A DNA stretch of 27,233 nucleotides from DAISJM01 sp036821485 (lineage in GTDB: Bacteria; Verrucomicrobiota; Kiritimatiellia; CAIQIC01; JAGNIJ01): assembly GCA_036821485.1 (NCBI GenBank), contig DAISJM010000047.1:1-27233 (forward strand). The letters run 5' to 3'. Positions 7,078-15,029 of the stretch are shown here, in pieces (position 1 is the first letter of the stretch; each line of letters opens with the position of its first letter). The position numbers and the translations under genes were made by a program. The notes under the pieces are model-generated. The model made no database searches. It saw only the letters and a program-made list of their open reading frames with translations, and was not told the origin of the DNA.

Positions 7078-7559
7078 TGGACCCTATTCATCCAGCCAAA
7101 TGGGAGATGGTCGAGGCGGGTGGGCGCACGGCGCAGTCCTTTGGTTTGAACCGGCTTTTCGGCCAGATCTACATCCTTCTTTATCTTTCCGGCGATCCCC
7201 TCAGTCTCGACGCCATTGCGGAACAGCTCGGCGTCAGCAAGGCGAGCGTCAGTATTGCCTGTCGCCAGCTTGAGAGTTGGGGTGCAGTGCATCGGACATG
7301 GGTGAAGGGCGACCGCAGGGATTACTACCTGGCGGAGACGGACTTCAACCGCATTTTGGGGAATGGTCTGTTGACTTCGGTGACCAAGAAGCTCGACTCG
7401 GCGAAGATTCAGATAGAGCGAAGTCTGGCTTTACTGGAGAGCAGTGGCGGGAATGGGGATGAGACGAAGATTCTGAGGGAGCGCCTCAAGCAAGCCGAGG
7501 CCTATCGATCGAGAGTCTCTGGTCTTCTCAACAATCCCTTGGTGCGGAAGTTGTTGTAG
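7077..7559 (+). CDS. GbsR/MarR-type winged-helix transcriptional regulator
   Basis: A 160-residue DNA-binding protein. It begins with a short helix and GLNRLFGQIYILLYLSG. A winged helix-turn-helix follows (about 41-86: LSLDAIAEQLGVSKASVSIACRQLESWGAV), then a wing ending GDRRDYYLAE. The C-terminal half is a charged helical dimerisation region ending NNPLVRKLL. The pattern fits the GbsR branch of MarR-like regulators. It sits inside the polysaccharide locus with a palindrome at its own start, so it probably controls itself and the downstream genes. The ligand is unknown. The ribosome binding site is weak, and the start lies at the edge of a short hairpin that might affect translation. Confidence 0.85.
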   Translation: MDPIHPAKWEMVEAGGRTAQSFGLNRLFGQIYILLYLSGDPLSLDAIAEQLGVSKASVSIACRQLESWGAVHRTWVKGDRRDYYLAETDFNRILGNGLLTSVTKKLDSAKIQIERSLALLESSGGNGDETKILRERLKQAEAYRSRVSGLLNNPLVRKLL

Positions 7560-7653
7560 CGGCTGTTGGGTGGGTTTGTGGCGGACGATTTGTGGCCGTA
7601 GGCAGGGAAAAGAGTAGCAGGTGCGGGAAGTTCCTCCCCGGAACTGACGGGGG

Positions 7654-7698
7654 CGAAGCCTACCCGCGTCTTACGGCGTGAGGCGCGGGCAGGCTTCG
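7654..7698. repeat. Strong stem-loop after the regulator gene
   Basis: CGAAGCCTACCCGCG (7654-7668) pairs with CGCGGGCAGGCTTCG (7684-7698) with one mismatch across a 15-base loop. A smaller hairpin, AGTTCC/GGAACT, lies just before it (about 7629-7645). No T-tract follows, so it is more like a REP/insertion-border palindrome than an intrinsic terminator. It lies directly next to the S23 cassette border repeat. Confidence 0.65.
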
Positions 7699-7700
7699 GG

Positions 7701-7731
7701 TGATTGGAGATTAGTGATTGGTTATTGGGGG
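7701..7731. repeat. Left border repeat of the S23 cassette
   Basis: The tract of GATTGG/AGATTAGTGATTGGTTATTGGGG type matches, in inverted orientation, the tract at 8191-8262 (CAATCTC, AACCAATAACTGATC). It is low-complexity, AT-richer than the surroundings, and abuts the four-helix gene. Confidence 0.65.
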
Positions 7732-7733
7732 AT

Positions 7734-8237
7734 GTGGACGTGGCCGATTTCAGGACTTTTCGGGATTTGGATTGCTGGCGAGTTTGTCGCGAATTGAGCG
7801 AGTTTGTCGCAAAACGAGTGGTGCCCGTTTTGCCTGGAGATGAGAAGTATCGTTTGAGCGATCAGATCACGCGCGCCGCAAGATCAACAACGGCGAATAT
7901 TGCGGAAGGCTATGGGAGATTCCATTACTTGGACAATGCCAAGTTCTGCTGCAATGCCCGTGGTTCGGCCTATGAGGTTCTGGATCACCTGATCACAGCC
8001 CAGGCTGACAGAATGATTTCCGACGAGCTATTCCGTAAAGGGGAGCAACTGGTTGAGCAGTCCGTGCGACTCCTCAACGGTTATATCAGTTACCTCCAAA
8101 AGGCCTCGAGGGGCTCCTCGGTTCGTGAAACAGTGGGTGAATACACGGCCTCTGATTCCAGCTTTTCCTCCCCTTTAATGATGAATAACGAATCTCCAAT
8201 CTCCGACTTCCCCCAATCTCAAATAACCAATAACTGA
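7734..8237 (+). CDS. Four-helix-bundle protein of the 23S rRNA intervening-sequence (S23) family
   Basis: A small helical protein whose relatives are encoded in 23S rRNA intervening sequences and scattered widely; molecular function unknown. The family pattern is clear: FRTFRDLDCWRVCRELSEFV at the N-terminus, YRLSDQITRAARSTTANIAEGYGR in the middle, and an amphipathic C-terminal helix (GEQLVEQSVRLLNGYISYL). The start is uncertain: a GTG at 7734 or 7740 fits family length, while TTG at 7704 would read through the border repeat. The last ~20 residues (after SPLMMNN) are encoded by the right border repeat. It separates the regulator from the Wzy-like gene and is best seen as an inserted cassette unrelated to glycan synthesis. 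Confidence 0.85.
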   Translation: MDVADFRTFRDLDCWRVCRELSEFVAKRVVPVLPGDEKYRLSDQITRAARSTTANIAEGYGRFHYLDNAKFCCNARGSAYEVLDHLITAQADRMISDELFRKGEQLVEQSVRLLNGYISYLQKASRGSSVRETVGEYTASDSSFSSPLMMNNESPISDFPQSQITNN

Positions 8238-8262
8238 TCTCAAATCCCCGATAACTGATCAC
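8191..8262. repeat. Right border repeat of the S23 cassette
   Basis: The tract combines CAATCTC, AACCAATAACTGATC and CCCCGATAACTGATC units, the last two being near copies in tandem. Read on the opposite strand it resembles the left border at 7701-7731. It reaches to within 2 bases of the Wzy-like ATG, so the native upstream region of that gene has been replaced. Confidence 0.65.
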
Positions 8263-8263
8263 T

Positions 8264-9583
8264 ATGTCGATATGGGCCTTCAGATTCCTGCTCTGGTACA
8301 TCTGCATTCTGATGGTGCAGCCACAGAATCGGTTCACCTTCTTGTATCCGCTGCACATTGCCGACTTGTGTGTGATGGGCGCCGTCGGGTTCCACATTAT
8401 GTCGGCCTTGTCCGAAGGGCGTTCGCTGTTGCGGATGGGACCGGCAACGATCACAGCGTTGGTTTTGATCGTGGCCTCCATCATGTCGCTATGGGTGGGG
8501 CCGCTTCAGGCGTCTTCGGAATGGAGCGATACGACGGATATCGTGGTGAAGAACTGCCTGGTGCTGATTCTGATCGAGGCCATGGCGTACTCGATCGACC
8601 GTGTCTGGGCGGTGCAGGCGACCATCATGCTGGCTTCTCTCTGGTGGGTGAAGGGTGGGCTACGTCTTTCGGCGTCGGGAGCGACTTTTGCAGGTGACCG
8701 GCTCATGGGGCCGGCCGTAGGGTTGGTGGAGAACCCCAACGGGTTTGCCTATATGATGTGCGTGTTGATTCCGCTCTACCTCTATTTCTATCAGCAGGCG
8801 CGGGTGCGGTATTTGCGGGGCCTGTTTTTGGCGACGGCCTTGGCAGCCATCTATATCGTATTTCAGACGGGGAGCCGCACGGGCATGCTGATCTTGATTT
8901 CCATGGGCTTCCTCCTCGTGCCGAAGTATGCAGCGAAGTACAAGACCACTTTCATTATCGGCGGCGTGGCCATCTTCTTCCTGCTCGGTGCTGTCGGCGG
9001 CATGAACATGCAGCGTTTCAAGTCCATTCCTCAATCCATCAAGTCATTCCTCGGCGGAAAGGAGGAGGTCAAGACGGATGACGAGATGAACCAGGATGAA
9101 CAAAGCGCGCAAGAGCGCCGCCTCAAGAACCGTGATACTTGGGCGTTGATCAAGGAGTACCCGGTCTTCGGTGTGGGCATCAATGCGGATGAGTCGAAGT
9201 ATGCCCGCCAGTTTCCGATGGCCACAGGGCAGGTGCATTGCGAGATCCTGATGGCCGGACGCTGGATGGGTATGATCGGTATGGCGCTCTATGTGATCCC
9301 TCTCTATATCCTTCTGATGAGCGGCATACGTGTGCAGCGTGAGGCGAAATGGACATGGCCGGCGTTGGCCGACATGGGGTGGACCTTCCGGATGCAAATG
9401 ATGGTGTTCGTCGTGGGCGGGGCCTTCTCGCCGTTGCCTTGGAATGCACCGATGATGATTCTGGTGGGCGCGGCCTCGGCCCTGTGGGGCAACCTGCGCG
9501 CCTCGAACGAGACGGGCGCCGTGCTGACCAGTTATATGTTGCCGGAGCCGTTTGTCCGATATGAAGATGTGAGCGCGACATGA
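8264..9583 (+). CDS. Wzy/O-antigen ligase family membrane protein
   Basis: A polytopic inner-membrane protein (439 aa) of the O-antigen ligase/polymerase superfamily. Multiple hydrophobic helices are separated by a large loop (about 255-320) rich in charged residues (KEEVKTDDEMNQDEQ). The Wzy_C-type signature is visible: QTGSRTGMLILIS, then RDTWALIKEYPVFGVGIN, and VHCEILMAGRWMGMIGMALYV after the loop. It probably polymerises repeat units or ligates the chain; the two cannot be told apart by sequence. There is no ribosome binding site before the ATG because the S23 border repeat ends there; Met17 (8312) is an alternative. The stop overlaps the Wzm start (ATGA). Confidence 0.85.
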   Translation: MSIWAFRFLLWYICILMVQPQNRFTFLYPLHIADLCVMGAVGFHIMSALSEGRSLLRMGPATITALVLIVASIMSLWVGPLQASSEWSDTTDIVVKNCLVLILIEAMAYSIDRVWAVQATIMLASLWWVKGGLRLSASGATFAGDRLMGPAVGLVENPNGFAYMMCVLIPLYLYFYQQARVRYLRGLFLATALAAIYIVFQTGSRTGMLILISMGFLLVPKYAAKYKTTFIIGGVAIFFLLGAVGGMNMQRFKSIPQSIKSFLGGKEEVKTDDEMNQDEQSAQERRLKNRDTWALIKEYPVFGVGINADESKYARQFPMATGQVHCEILMAGRWMGMIGMALYVIPLYILLMSGIRVQREAKWTWPALADMGWTFRMQMMVFVVGGAFSPLPWNAPMMILVGAASALWGNLRASNETGAVLTSYMLPEPFVRYEDVSAT

Positions 9584-10431
9584 GTTCCCCAGATACAACA
9601 CCATTGTCCGCGAGTTCTACGGTGGAGATTCGAGCCTACAAAGGACTGGTTCCTCTGGGGCTGCGCGAGCTATGGAACTATCGCGATTTGATTTACTTTT
9701 TTCTGTGGCGGGATATCAAGGGCCGCTATCGCCAGATGGCGCTTGGTCCTCTTTGGATCATCATTCACCCCTTGTTGAACATGTTCATCTTCACGTTGAT
9801 TTTCGGGATGGTGGCAAAATTGCCTTCCGATGGGATCCCGTATCCGATCTTTAACTACGCGGCGTTGCTGCCGTGGGGTTTCTTTGGCGGTGCGCTTTTC
9901 GCGGCGGCAAACAGTTTGCTGTCCTATCGCAATCTGATTTCCAAGGTATACTTCCCCCGTCTTGTGGCTCCGGTGGTCGGGGTACTTTCCGGGCTTGTTG
10001 ATCTGGGCATATCATTTCTGGTTTTTCTCGGCATGATGTGGTGGTACGGATTCCCCCTGACCTTGGCGGTCCTGTGGCTTCCCGTGTACCTGTTGCTGGC
10101 GGCCATGACGGCCCTTGCGGTCGGTCTCTGGATGGCGTCGTGGATTGTACACTTCCACGATGTGGCCGACATGCTTTCCTACGCGGTCAAATTCTGGATG
10201 TATGCGACACCTATCGTATACGCCACAAGCATGATTCCTGTACGTTGGCAAGCCGTGTACCGCCTGAATCCCATGACGAATGTGGTGGAAGGTTTCCGCT
10301 GGGCGTTGTGCGGTGCGGGGGACCCCTCATTCAAGATGCTGGGGATTTCGTTCCTGGTGGTGACCCCGATCCTGATTTCCGGTGCGTACTACTTCCGCAA
10401 AACGGAACGGTCAATCGTAGACATCGCATGA
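9580..10431 (+). CDS. wzm: Polysaccharide ABC transporter permease (Wzm, ABC-2 family)
   Basis: The membrane subunit of an ABC exporter for undecaprenyl-linked polysaccharide. The protein (283 aa) has the family N-terminus (GLRELWNYRDLIYFFLWRDIK, RYRQMALGPLW) followed by about six membrane helices. The conserved C-terminal segments WMYATPIVYATSMIP and YRLNPMTNVVEGFRWAL are present. The start overlaps the previous stop by 4 bases. Its ATPase partner follows after a 115-base gap containing an inverted repeat. The pair would flip the finished chain across the inner membrane. Confidence 0.92.
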   Translation: MSSPDTTPLSASSTVEIRAYKGLVPLGLRELWNYRDLIYFFLWRDIKGRYRQMALGPLWIIIHPLLNMFIFTLIFGMVAKLPSDGIPYPIFNYAALLPWGFFGGALFAAANSLLSYRNLISKVYFPRLVAPVVGVLSGLVDLGISFLVFLGMMWWYGFPLTLAVLWLPVYLLLAAMTALAVGLWMASWIVHFHDVADMLSYAVKFWMYATPIVYATSMIPVRWQAVYRLNPMTNVVEGFRWALCGAGDPSFKMLGISFLVVTPILISGAYYFRKTERSIVDIA

Positions 10432-10446
10432 GGACGAAGATGGGAG

Positions 10447-10529
10447 CCACGAAACACACGAAAGACACGAAGATGAACTGCGGGGCGAATGTTTTTCCCT
10501 CCCGTTCGTGTGATTCGTGTATTTCGCGG
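10447..10529. repeat. Inverted CACGAA-type repeat between wzm and wzt
   Basis: The arm at 10447-10471 (built of CACGAAA, CACACGAAA and GACACGAA units) is the reverse complement of 10505-10529 at about 21 of 25 positions, with a 33-base spacer. The mRNA could fold into a stem here, which may tune expression of the ATPase relative to the permease. It belongs to the same intergenic repeat class as 4611-4678 and 24861-24878. Confidence 0.7.
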
Positions 10530-10546
10530 CTATTCTCGAGTTTGTT

Positions 10547-11848
10547 ATGAGCAACGACGTTGTCATTTCTGTTGAGGGACTCGGCAAACGATACCGGATC
10601 GGTGTCGCGCAGAAGCGTGCGCAGAACCTGCGCGAAGCGTTGAAGCGCTTGCCCCTTGCCCCTTTCCGCTATCTCCAGACTCGTCTTCGCGGACCGTCGG
10701 AAGCGGAGATCCTGTGGGCGTTGAAGGACGTGTCCTTCGAGGTGAAGCGGGGTGAAGTGCTGGGGGTCATCGGCCGGAATGGAGCGGGGAAATCCACACT
10801 GCTCAAGATATTGTCCCGCATCACCGATCCAACCGAAGGGCGCGCGCTGATTCACGGCCGGGTGAACTCCCTGCTTGAGGTGGGGACGGGCTTTCACGGC
10901 GAATTGTCCGGACGCGAAAACATCTTCATGAACGCGGCGATGCACGGCATGAAGCGGCGCGAGATCGTGGCCAAGATGGATGAGATCATCGCCTTCGCCG
11001 AGGTGGAGAAGTTCATCGACACGCCGGTCAAGTTCTACTCCAGCGGCATGTATGTGCGGCTAGCATTTGCTGTGGCGGCACACTTGGAACCCGACATCCT
11101 GATCGTGGACGAAGTGCTTGCCGTGGGCGACGCGGAGTTCCAGAAGAAATGCATGGGCAAAATGGGCGACGTAGCCAAACATGGCCGCACAGTTCTTTTT
11201 GTAAGTCACAACATGTTGGCGGTGAATGAGATGTGCAGCAGATGCCTCTTGTTTGGCCACGGACGATTGACTATGGATGCTGAACCGAGCGCCGTGGTTG
11301 CCAAGTATCTGGCAGGCGAACGAAAATTTGATGGGGTTACGCAATGGCAGACCCCGGAGGAGGCACCGGGCAATCACCAAGTTCGCTTGAAGGCCGTTCG
11401 AATCTTGTCGGATGGAATCGCGACCGGAACACCTTGCGTGGATCGCGAGATCGACGTTGAGATAGATTACTGGAATCTTGAGAACGGCGGCCGACGGCTG
11501 GTGTCTATCTGGCTGATTAACGCCATGGGGCAGGCGATCTTTACGAGCGGGAACACGAAGGCCGCATCGCTGGAGCCGGACCCGTGGGTGGAGAGGCCCT
11601 ACCCCAAGGGCCTTTTTCGCACACGATGTCGCATCCCGGCGTTTCTCTTCAATCCGGGACAACACAGCATCGATCTCTATCTGAACGGTCGCGGTGCCAA
11701 GGATATCATTATTCTTGAGAAGAGCGTAGTGTCTTTTCAGGTTGAAGAATCGGAGCGCATGAGGACAGAGTACTTTGGAGAGTGGATTGGGGCGGTCCGT
11801 CCGCTGCTGAAGTGGGAGACGGAGCAAATCGGAGACCAAGTGTCATGA
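10547..11848 (+). CDS. wzt: Polysaccharide ABC transporter ATPase with C-terminal glycan-binding domain (Wzt)
   Basis: This 433-residue protein powers export of the lipid-linked polysaccharide. The nucleotide-binding domain has Walker A GRNGAGKST (76-84), a Wzt-type ENIFMNAAMHGM segment, signature YSSGM (164-168) and Walker B ILIVDE (D188). After about residue 260 a beta-rich domain (VRLKAVRIL, EIDVEIDY, FNPGQHSIDLYLNG) matches the Wzt carbohydrate-binding domain, which in O9a/O8-type systems reads the modified chain end. Start choice: the frame is open back to a GTG at 10517, but that part lies in the inverted repeat, and MSNDVVISVEGLGKRY is the usual family start. It overlaps the E1 alpha gene by ATGA. 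Confidence 0.93.
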   Translation: MSNDVVISVEGLGKRYRIGVAQKRAQNLREALKRLPLAPFRYLQTRLRGPSEAEILWALKDVSFEVKRGEVLGVIGRNGAGKSTLLKILSRITDPTEGRALIHGRVNSLLEVGTGFHGELSGRENIFMNAAMHGMKRREIVAKMDEIIAFAEVEKFIDTPVKFYSSGMYVRLAFAVAAHLEPDILIVDEVLAVGDAEFQKKCMGKMGDVAKHGRTVLFVSHNMLAVNEMCSRCLLFGHGRLTMDAEPSAVVAKYLAGERKFDGVTQWQTPEEAPGNHQVRLKAVRILSDGIATGTPCVDREIDVEIDYWNLENGGRRLVSIWLINAMGQAIFTSGNTKAASLEPDPWVERPYPKGLFRTRCRIPAFLFNPGQHSIDLYLNGRGAKDIIILEKSVVSFQVEESERMRTEYFGEWIGAVRPLLKWETEQIGDQVS

Positions 11849-12774
11849 GTGATGTCGGCACCTATGAGCAGCTTTTCCAGCGGGCCCTGCGGATTCGCAT
11901 GGTGGAGGAGAAGATCATTGAGCTTTATCCGAGCGACAAGATACAGAGTCCCGTGCATCTTTCGATCGGACAGGAAGCTGTGGCTGTGGGCGTCTGCGAA
12001 TCCTTGCGGTCCACGGACCTGCTCTTCGGCTCATATCGCAGCCATGCGTTCTATCTGGCCAAGGGCGGTGACCTGAAGCAGTTCTTTGCCGAACTATATG
12101 GCAAGGTGACCGGCTGCTGCCGTGGCAAAGGTGGGTCTATGCACATGGCAGCGCCCGAGGTCGGTTTCATGGGCACATCGGCGGTGGTGGCCAGCACAAT
12201 CTCTCACGCTGTGGGCGCGGCGCTTGCCGCGAAGCAACTCGGCAAGGATCAACTGAGTGTCGCTGTCTTCGGTGACGGAGCCACCGATGAGGGCGTCTAT
12301 CACGAGTCGCTCAACTTTGCTTCACTGAAGAAGGTCCCGGTCGTATTTGTCTGCGAGAACAACGGGTTGGCAGTGCACTCCCGCACGCAGGAACGACAGG
12401 CCTACAACATTATCGAGCATGCCCGGACCTATGGGTTGCCCACGGTGGCCATAGCGGAAGGACATGATTTTGCGAAGATCGGACAGGTCTTCTCGGAAGT
12501 TGTGAAGTGTGTGCGGCGTGAACGGACGCCGCAGTTCGTCGAGATCGCGACCTATCGATATCGCGAGCACGTTGGGCCGGGCGAGGATTTCCAGGCCGGT
12601 TACCGTTCCCGTGCGGAGTTGGAGTCGTGGACGAGCCGGGATCCGCTGATTCTGCGTCGTGACCTGCTGGAGAAGTTCCGCCCCGGTATTGCGAAGGAGA
12701 TCGACGATGCCGTTGCCTTCGCGGAAAGCAGCCCGTGGCCGGGCAGAGAGGAGCTGCTGAGTCATGTCATCTGA
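11845..12774 (+). CDS. ThDP-dependent 2-oxoacid dehydrogenase E1 alpha-like subunit
   Basis: The alpha half of a two-gene ThDP enzyme (309 aa). ThDP/Mg binding is intact: GDGATDEG (143-150) followed after 26 residues by NN (172-173). Family motifs include SIGQEAVAVG, YRSHAFYLAKGG and CRGKGGSMHM. The loop that normally reads HGHS is replaced by YRYREHVGPGED, unlike PDH or branched-chain E1 alpha. The beta subunit gene overlaps by 11 bases, and no E2 or E3 gene is present in the window. An oxidative dehydrogenase role is therefore unlikely. A decarboxylase/carboligase that passes an acyl unit to a sugar is more plausible, as proposed for the E1-like pair AviB1/AviB2 of avilamycin. That function is inference. 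Confidence 0.85.
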   Translation: MSDVGTYEQLFQRALRIRMVEEKIIELYPSDKIQSPVHLSIGQEAVAVGVCESLRSTDLLFGSYRSHAFYLAKGGDLKQFFAELYGKVTGCCRGKGGSMHMAAPEVGFMGTSAVVASTISHAVGAALAAKQLGKDQLSVAVFGDGATDEGVYHESLNFASLKKVPVVFVCENNGLAVHSRTQERQAYNIIEHARTYGLPTVAIAEGHDFAKIGQVFSEVVKCVRRERTPQFVEIATYRYREHVGPGEDFQAGYRSRAELESWTSRDPLILRRDLLEKFRPGIAKEIDDAVAFAESSPWPGREELLSHVI

Positions 12775-13891
12775 AAAGGCTCTGAAGAACGGTCCCGTGC
12801 AGCATATGGACCTTGTGGCGAAGTATGACGGCAAGGTCGTCAGCTACCGTGAAGCACTCTTTGCCAGCATGCACGCTGCATTGGCCTCGGATCCCAAGGT
12901 GATCATCATCGGGCAGGGCGTGGATGATCACAAAGGCATCTTCGGGAGCACCGTGGGGCTTGCAGCGGAATTTGGGCGCGAACGTGTCATGGATACTCCG
13001 CTGGCGGAAGAGGCAACAGCCGGGATTGCAGTGGGCGCAGCGCTTAACGGGCTGTACCCGATCCAGACGCATATCCGTGCTGACTTTGCGCTGGTGGCCG
13101 CCAATCAGATCATCAATCTTGTAGCCAAGTACAAGTATATGTTTGGCGGCAGATTCTCGGTGCCGATGCTGATCAGGATGGTTGTGGGACGAAGTTGGGG
13201 GCAGGGGGCGCAGCATTCGCAAAGCTTGCAGTCCCTATTCGCGCACATTCCCGGGCTAACGGTGATCATGCCGGCCAGCGCACAGTCAATCATGGCGTCC
13301 TATCCATGGGTCGTGTCGCAGTACCCAGCCCCGGTTATCTCGATCGAACATCGGCTCATGTACGATCTGCAATTTCGCGTGACAAAAGATGCGATGAAGG
13401 CGGATAACCCGCTGACATCGTTCGTGGTCCGCCCGGGCCGCGATGTGACCATTGTTGCGACATCGATCATGGTGTTGGAAGCGGTGAGAGCTGCGGATCA
13501 CCTTGCTCAGGTGGCGGGCATCGAGTGTGAGGTGATAGATGTTCATTGCCTGTCTCATCCGGACCATCAACTGGTGTTTGACAGCGTTCGCAAGACCGGC
13601 AAGTTGATCGTGGCGGATACGAGTTGGATGATCTGCGGCGTCTGTGCCGAAGTGTGCCGCTGGATTTGCGAGAGGGATCCATCCGTACTCAAGAAGCCCT
13701 CCGTGATGGTGGGCATGCAGCCGGCGCCTTGCCCGACGGCCAAGGGCCTGGAGGACATGTACTACCCCAACCTGCAGACCTTGGCGGATTCCGTTGCGCG
13801 ACTGGTTACAGGGAATGCATTGCACGGGATACCTCTGCCGGACGAGCATTCCATGGCGGATGTGTATAAGCGGTTCAGGGGACCCTTCTGA
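12764..13891 (+). CDS. ThDP-dependent 2-oxoacid dehydrogenase E1 beta-like subunit
   Basis: The beta half of the E1-type enzyme (375 aa), with a transketolase pyrimidine-binding domain and a transketolase C-terminal domain. The glutamate that activates ThDP is present in DTPLAEEATAG (E82). GLYPIQTHIRADF and QHSQSLQSLFAHIPGL (H151) match the E1 beta pattern. The first ~25 residues and the last ~40 extend beyond the usual 325-330 residue family length. It overlaps the alpha gene by 11 bases, as expected for an obligate heteromer. Substrates are unknown; an activated acyl donor (such as pyruvate) and a keto-sugar acceptor are a reasonable guess given the surrounding genes. Confidence 0.87.
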   Translation: MSSEKALKNGPVQHMDLVAKYDGKVVSYREALFASMHAALASDPKVIIIGQGVDDHKGIFGSTVGLAAEFGRERVMDTPLAEEATAGIAVGAALNGLYPIQTHIRADFALVAANQIINLVAKYKYMFGGRFSVPMLIRMVVGRSWGQGAQHSQSLQSLFAHIPGLTVIMPASAQSIMASYPWVVSQYPAPVISIEHRLMYDLQFRVTKDAMKADNPLTSFVVRPGRDVTIVATSIMVLEAVRAADHLAQVAGIECEVIDVHCLSHPDHQLVFDSVRKTGKLIVADTSWMICGVCAEVCRWICERDPSVLKKPSVMVGMQPAPCPTAKGLEDMYYPNLQTLADSVARLVTGNALHGIPLPDEHSMADVYKRFRGPF

Positions 13892-13933
13892 CGGGGTATT
13901 GCCAATGATGAGCACTCAGACAAAGGAGCGGAC

Positions 13934-14995
13934 ATGAAAGTATTGATCACGGGCATTACGGGTTTTGTTGGCAGCCATCTGGCAGATTACATTTTGACGG
14001 AGCACAAGGATGCTCAGGTGTTGGGCTTTGTGCGATGGCGTTCCCCGGCTGACAACATCAGGAACATCCTCGACAAGATCACCCTGTGCTATGGCGACCT
14101 CACAGACGCGGCTTCGACGAAGAAGATATTGGCGGAGCATAGGCCGGACATCATCTTCCACCTCGCCGCCCAGTCGTACGTTGACTACAGCTACCTCGCG
14201 CCTGCGGCCACGATGGAGGCCAACATAGTCGGCACCTGTAACCTGCTGGAGGCGATCAAGGAACTGAAGCTTGCGACGAGCTACGATCCCGTGGTGCATA
14301 TTTGCAGCTCATCGGAAGTGTACGGGCAGGTTCGCGAGGACGAGATTCCGATCACCGAGAATAATCCTTTCCGTCCCGCCTCGCCCTACGCGGTAAGCAA
14401 GGTGGGGGAGGATATGCTGGGCCTTCAGTATTGGCTGGCGTGGAAGATCAAGACCATCCGAACGCGCATGTTTACCCATACCGGGCCGCGGCGGGGTTCA
14501 GTGTTCGTGACATCGAATTTCTCGAAACAGATTGCGGCCATCGAGGCAGGGCAGGCCGAGCCGGTGATCAAGGTTGGCAATCTCGACAGCCTGCGCACAT
14601 TCCTGGATGTGCGGGACGCGGTCAGGGCTTATTGGATGCTGGTCACGAAATGCCCGCCGGGTGAGGTGTACAACATCGGCGGCGTTGAGACGATGCTGGT
14701 GGGCGATATGCTGCAGAAACTTGTGAAGCTTTCCACGGTGAAGAACATCCGTGTGGAGGTGGATCCGAAGCGTCTGCGCCCTGCGGATGTCACGCGCCAG
14801 GTGCCCTGCACGGAGAAATTCCGCAAAGCAACGGGTTGGAGTCAGCAGATCAAGTTTGACGACACGCTGCAGGCGCTGCTCAACTACTGGCGGCGGTACT
14901 ACAACGTCAAAGGCTACCAAACGCCGGATGCTCGTCCCTTGGAGATGGATCAGAAGAAATTCATCCCCGCCATGCCGAAGCATCCCGAGGCGTAA
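13934..14995 (+). CDS. NAD(P)-dependent SDR, GDP-mannose 4,6-dehydratase-like
   Basis: An extended short-chain dehydrogenase (353 aa) acting on a nucleotide sugar. It has a Rossmann motif GITGFVG (7-13), DIIFHLAAQSYVDYS, CSSSEVYG, the canonical PYAVSK (Y152, K156) and an MFTHTGPRRG segment characteristic of GDP-mannose dehydratase relatives. The SSSE motif also resembles GDP-4-keto-6-deoxymannose reductase, so dehydratase versus reductase is undecided. An AAAGGAG ribosome binding site at about 13919-13925 supports the ATG. It would supply a 4-keto-6-deoxy intermediate, a typical acceptor for later branching, methylation or reduction. Confidence 0.88.
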   Translation: MKVLITGITGFVGSHLADYILTEHKDAQVLGFVRWRSPADNIRNILDKITLCYGDLTDAASTKKILAEHRPDIIFHLAAQSYVDYSYLAPAATMEANIVGTCNLLEAIKELKLATSYDPVVHICSSSEVYGQVREDEIPITENNPFRPASPYAVSKVGEDMLGLQYWLAWKIKTIRTRMFTHTGPRRGSVFVTSNFSKQIAAIEAGQAEPVIKVGNLDSLRTFLDVRDAVRAYWMLVTKCPPGEVYNIGGVETMLVGDMLQKLVKLSTVKNIRVEVDPKRLRPADVTRQVPCTEKFRKATGWSQQIKFDDTLQALLNYWRRYYNVKGYQTPDARPLEMDQKKFIPAMPKHPEA

Positions 14996-15029
14996 GACTT
15001 CTAGCGGTACGTGGAAAGGCAGGCTTGTT

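Noticed and set aside
7654..7698. Intrinsic terminator after the regulator
   Set aside because: The stem is strong but no T-run follows it, so termination is not supported.
10517..10546. GTG start for Wzt
   Set aside because: It lies inside the inverted repeat; family members start at the MSNDVV-like position.
14751..15029. N-terminal extension of the NUDIX gene
   Set aside because: The upstream frame overlaps the SDR gene and is Arg-rich shadow; GTG 15030 has a suitable ribosome binding site.
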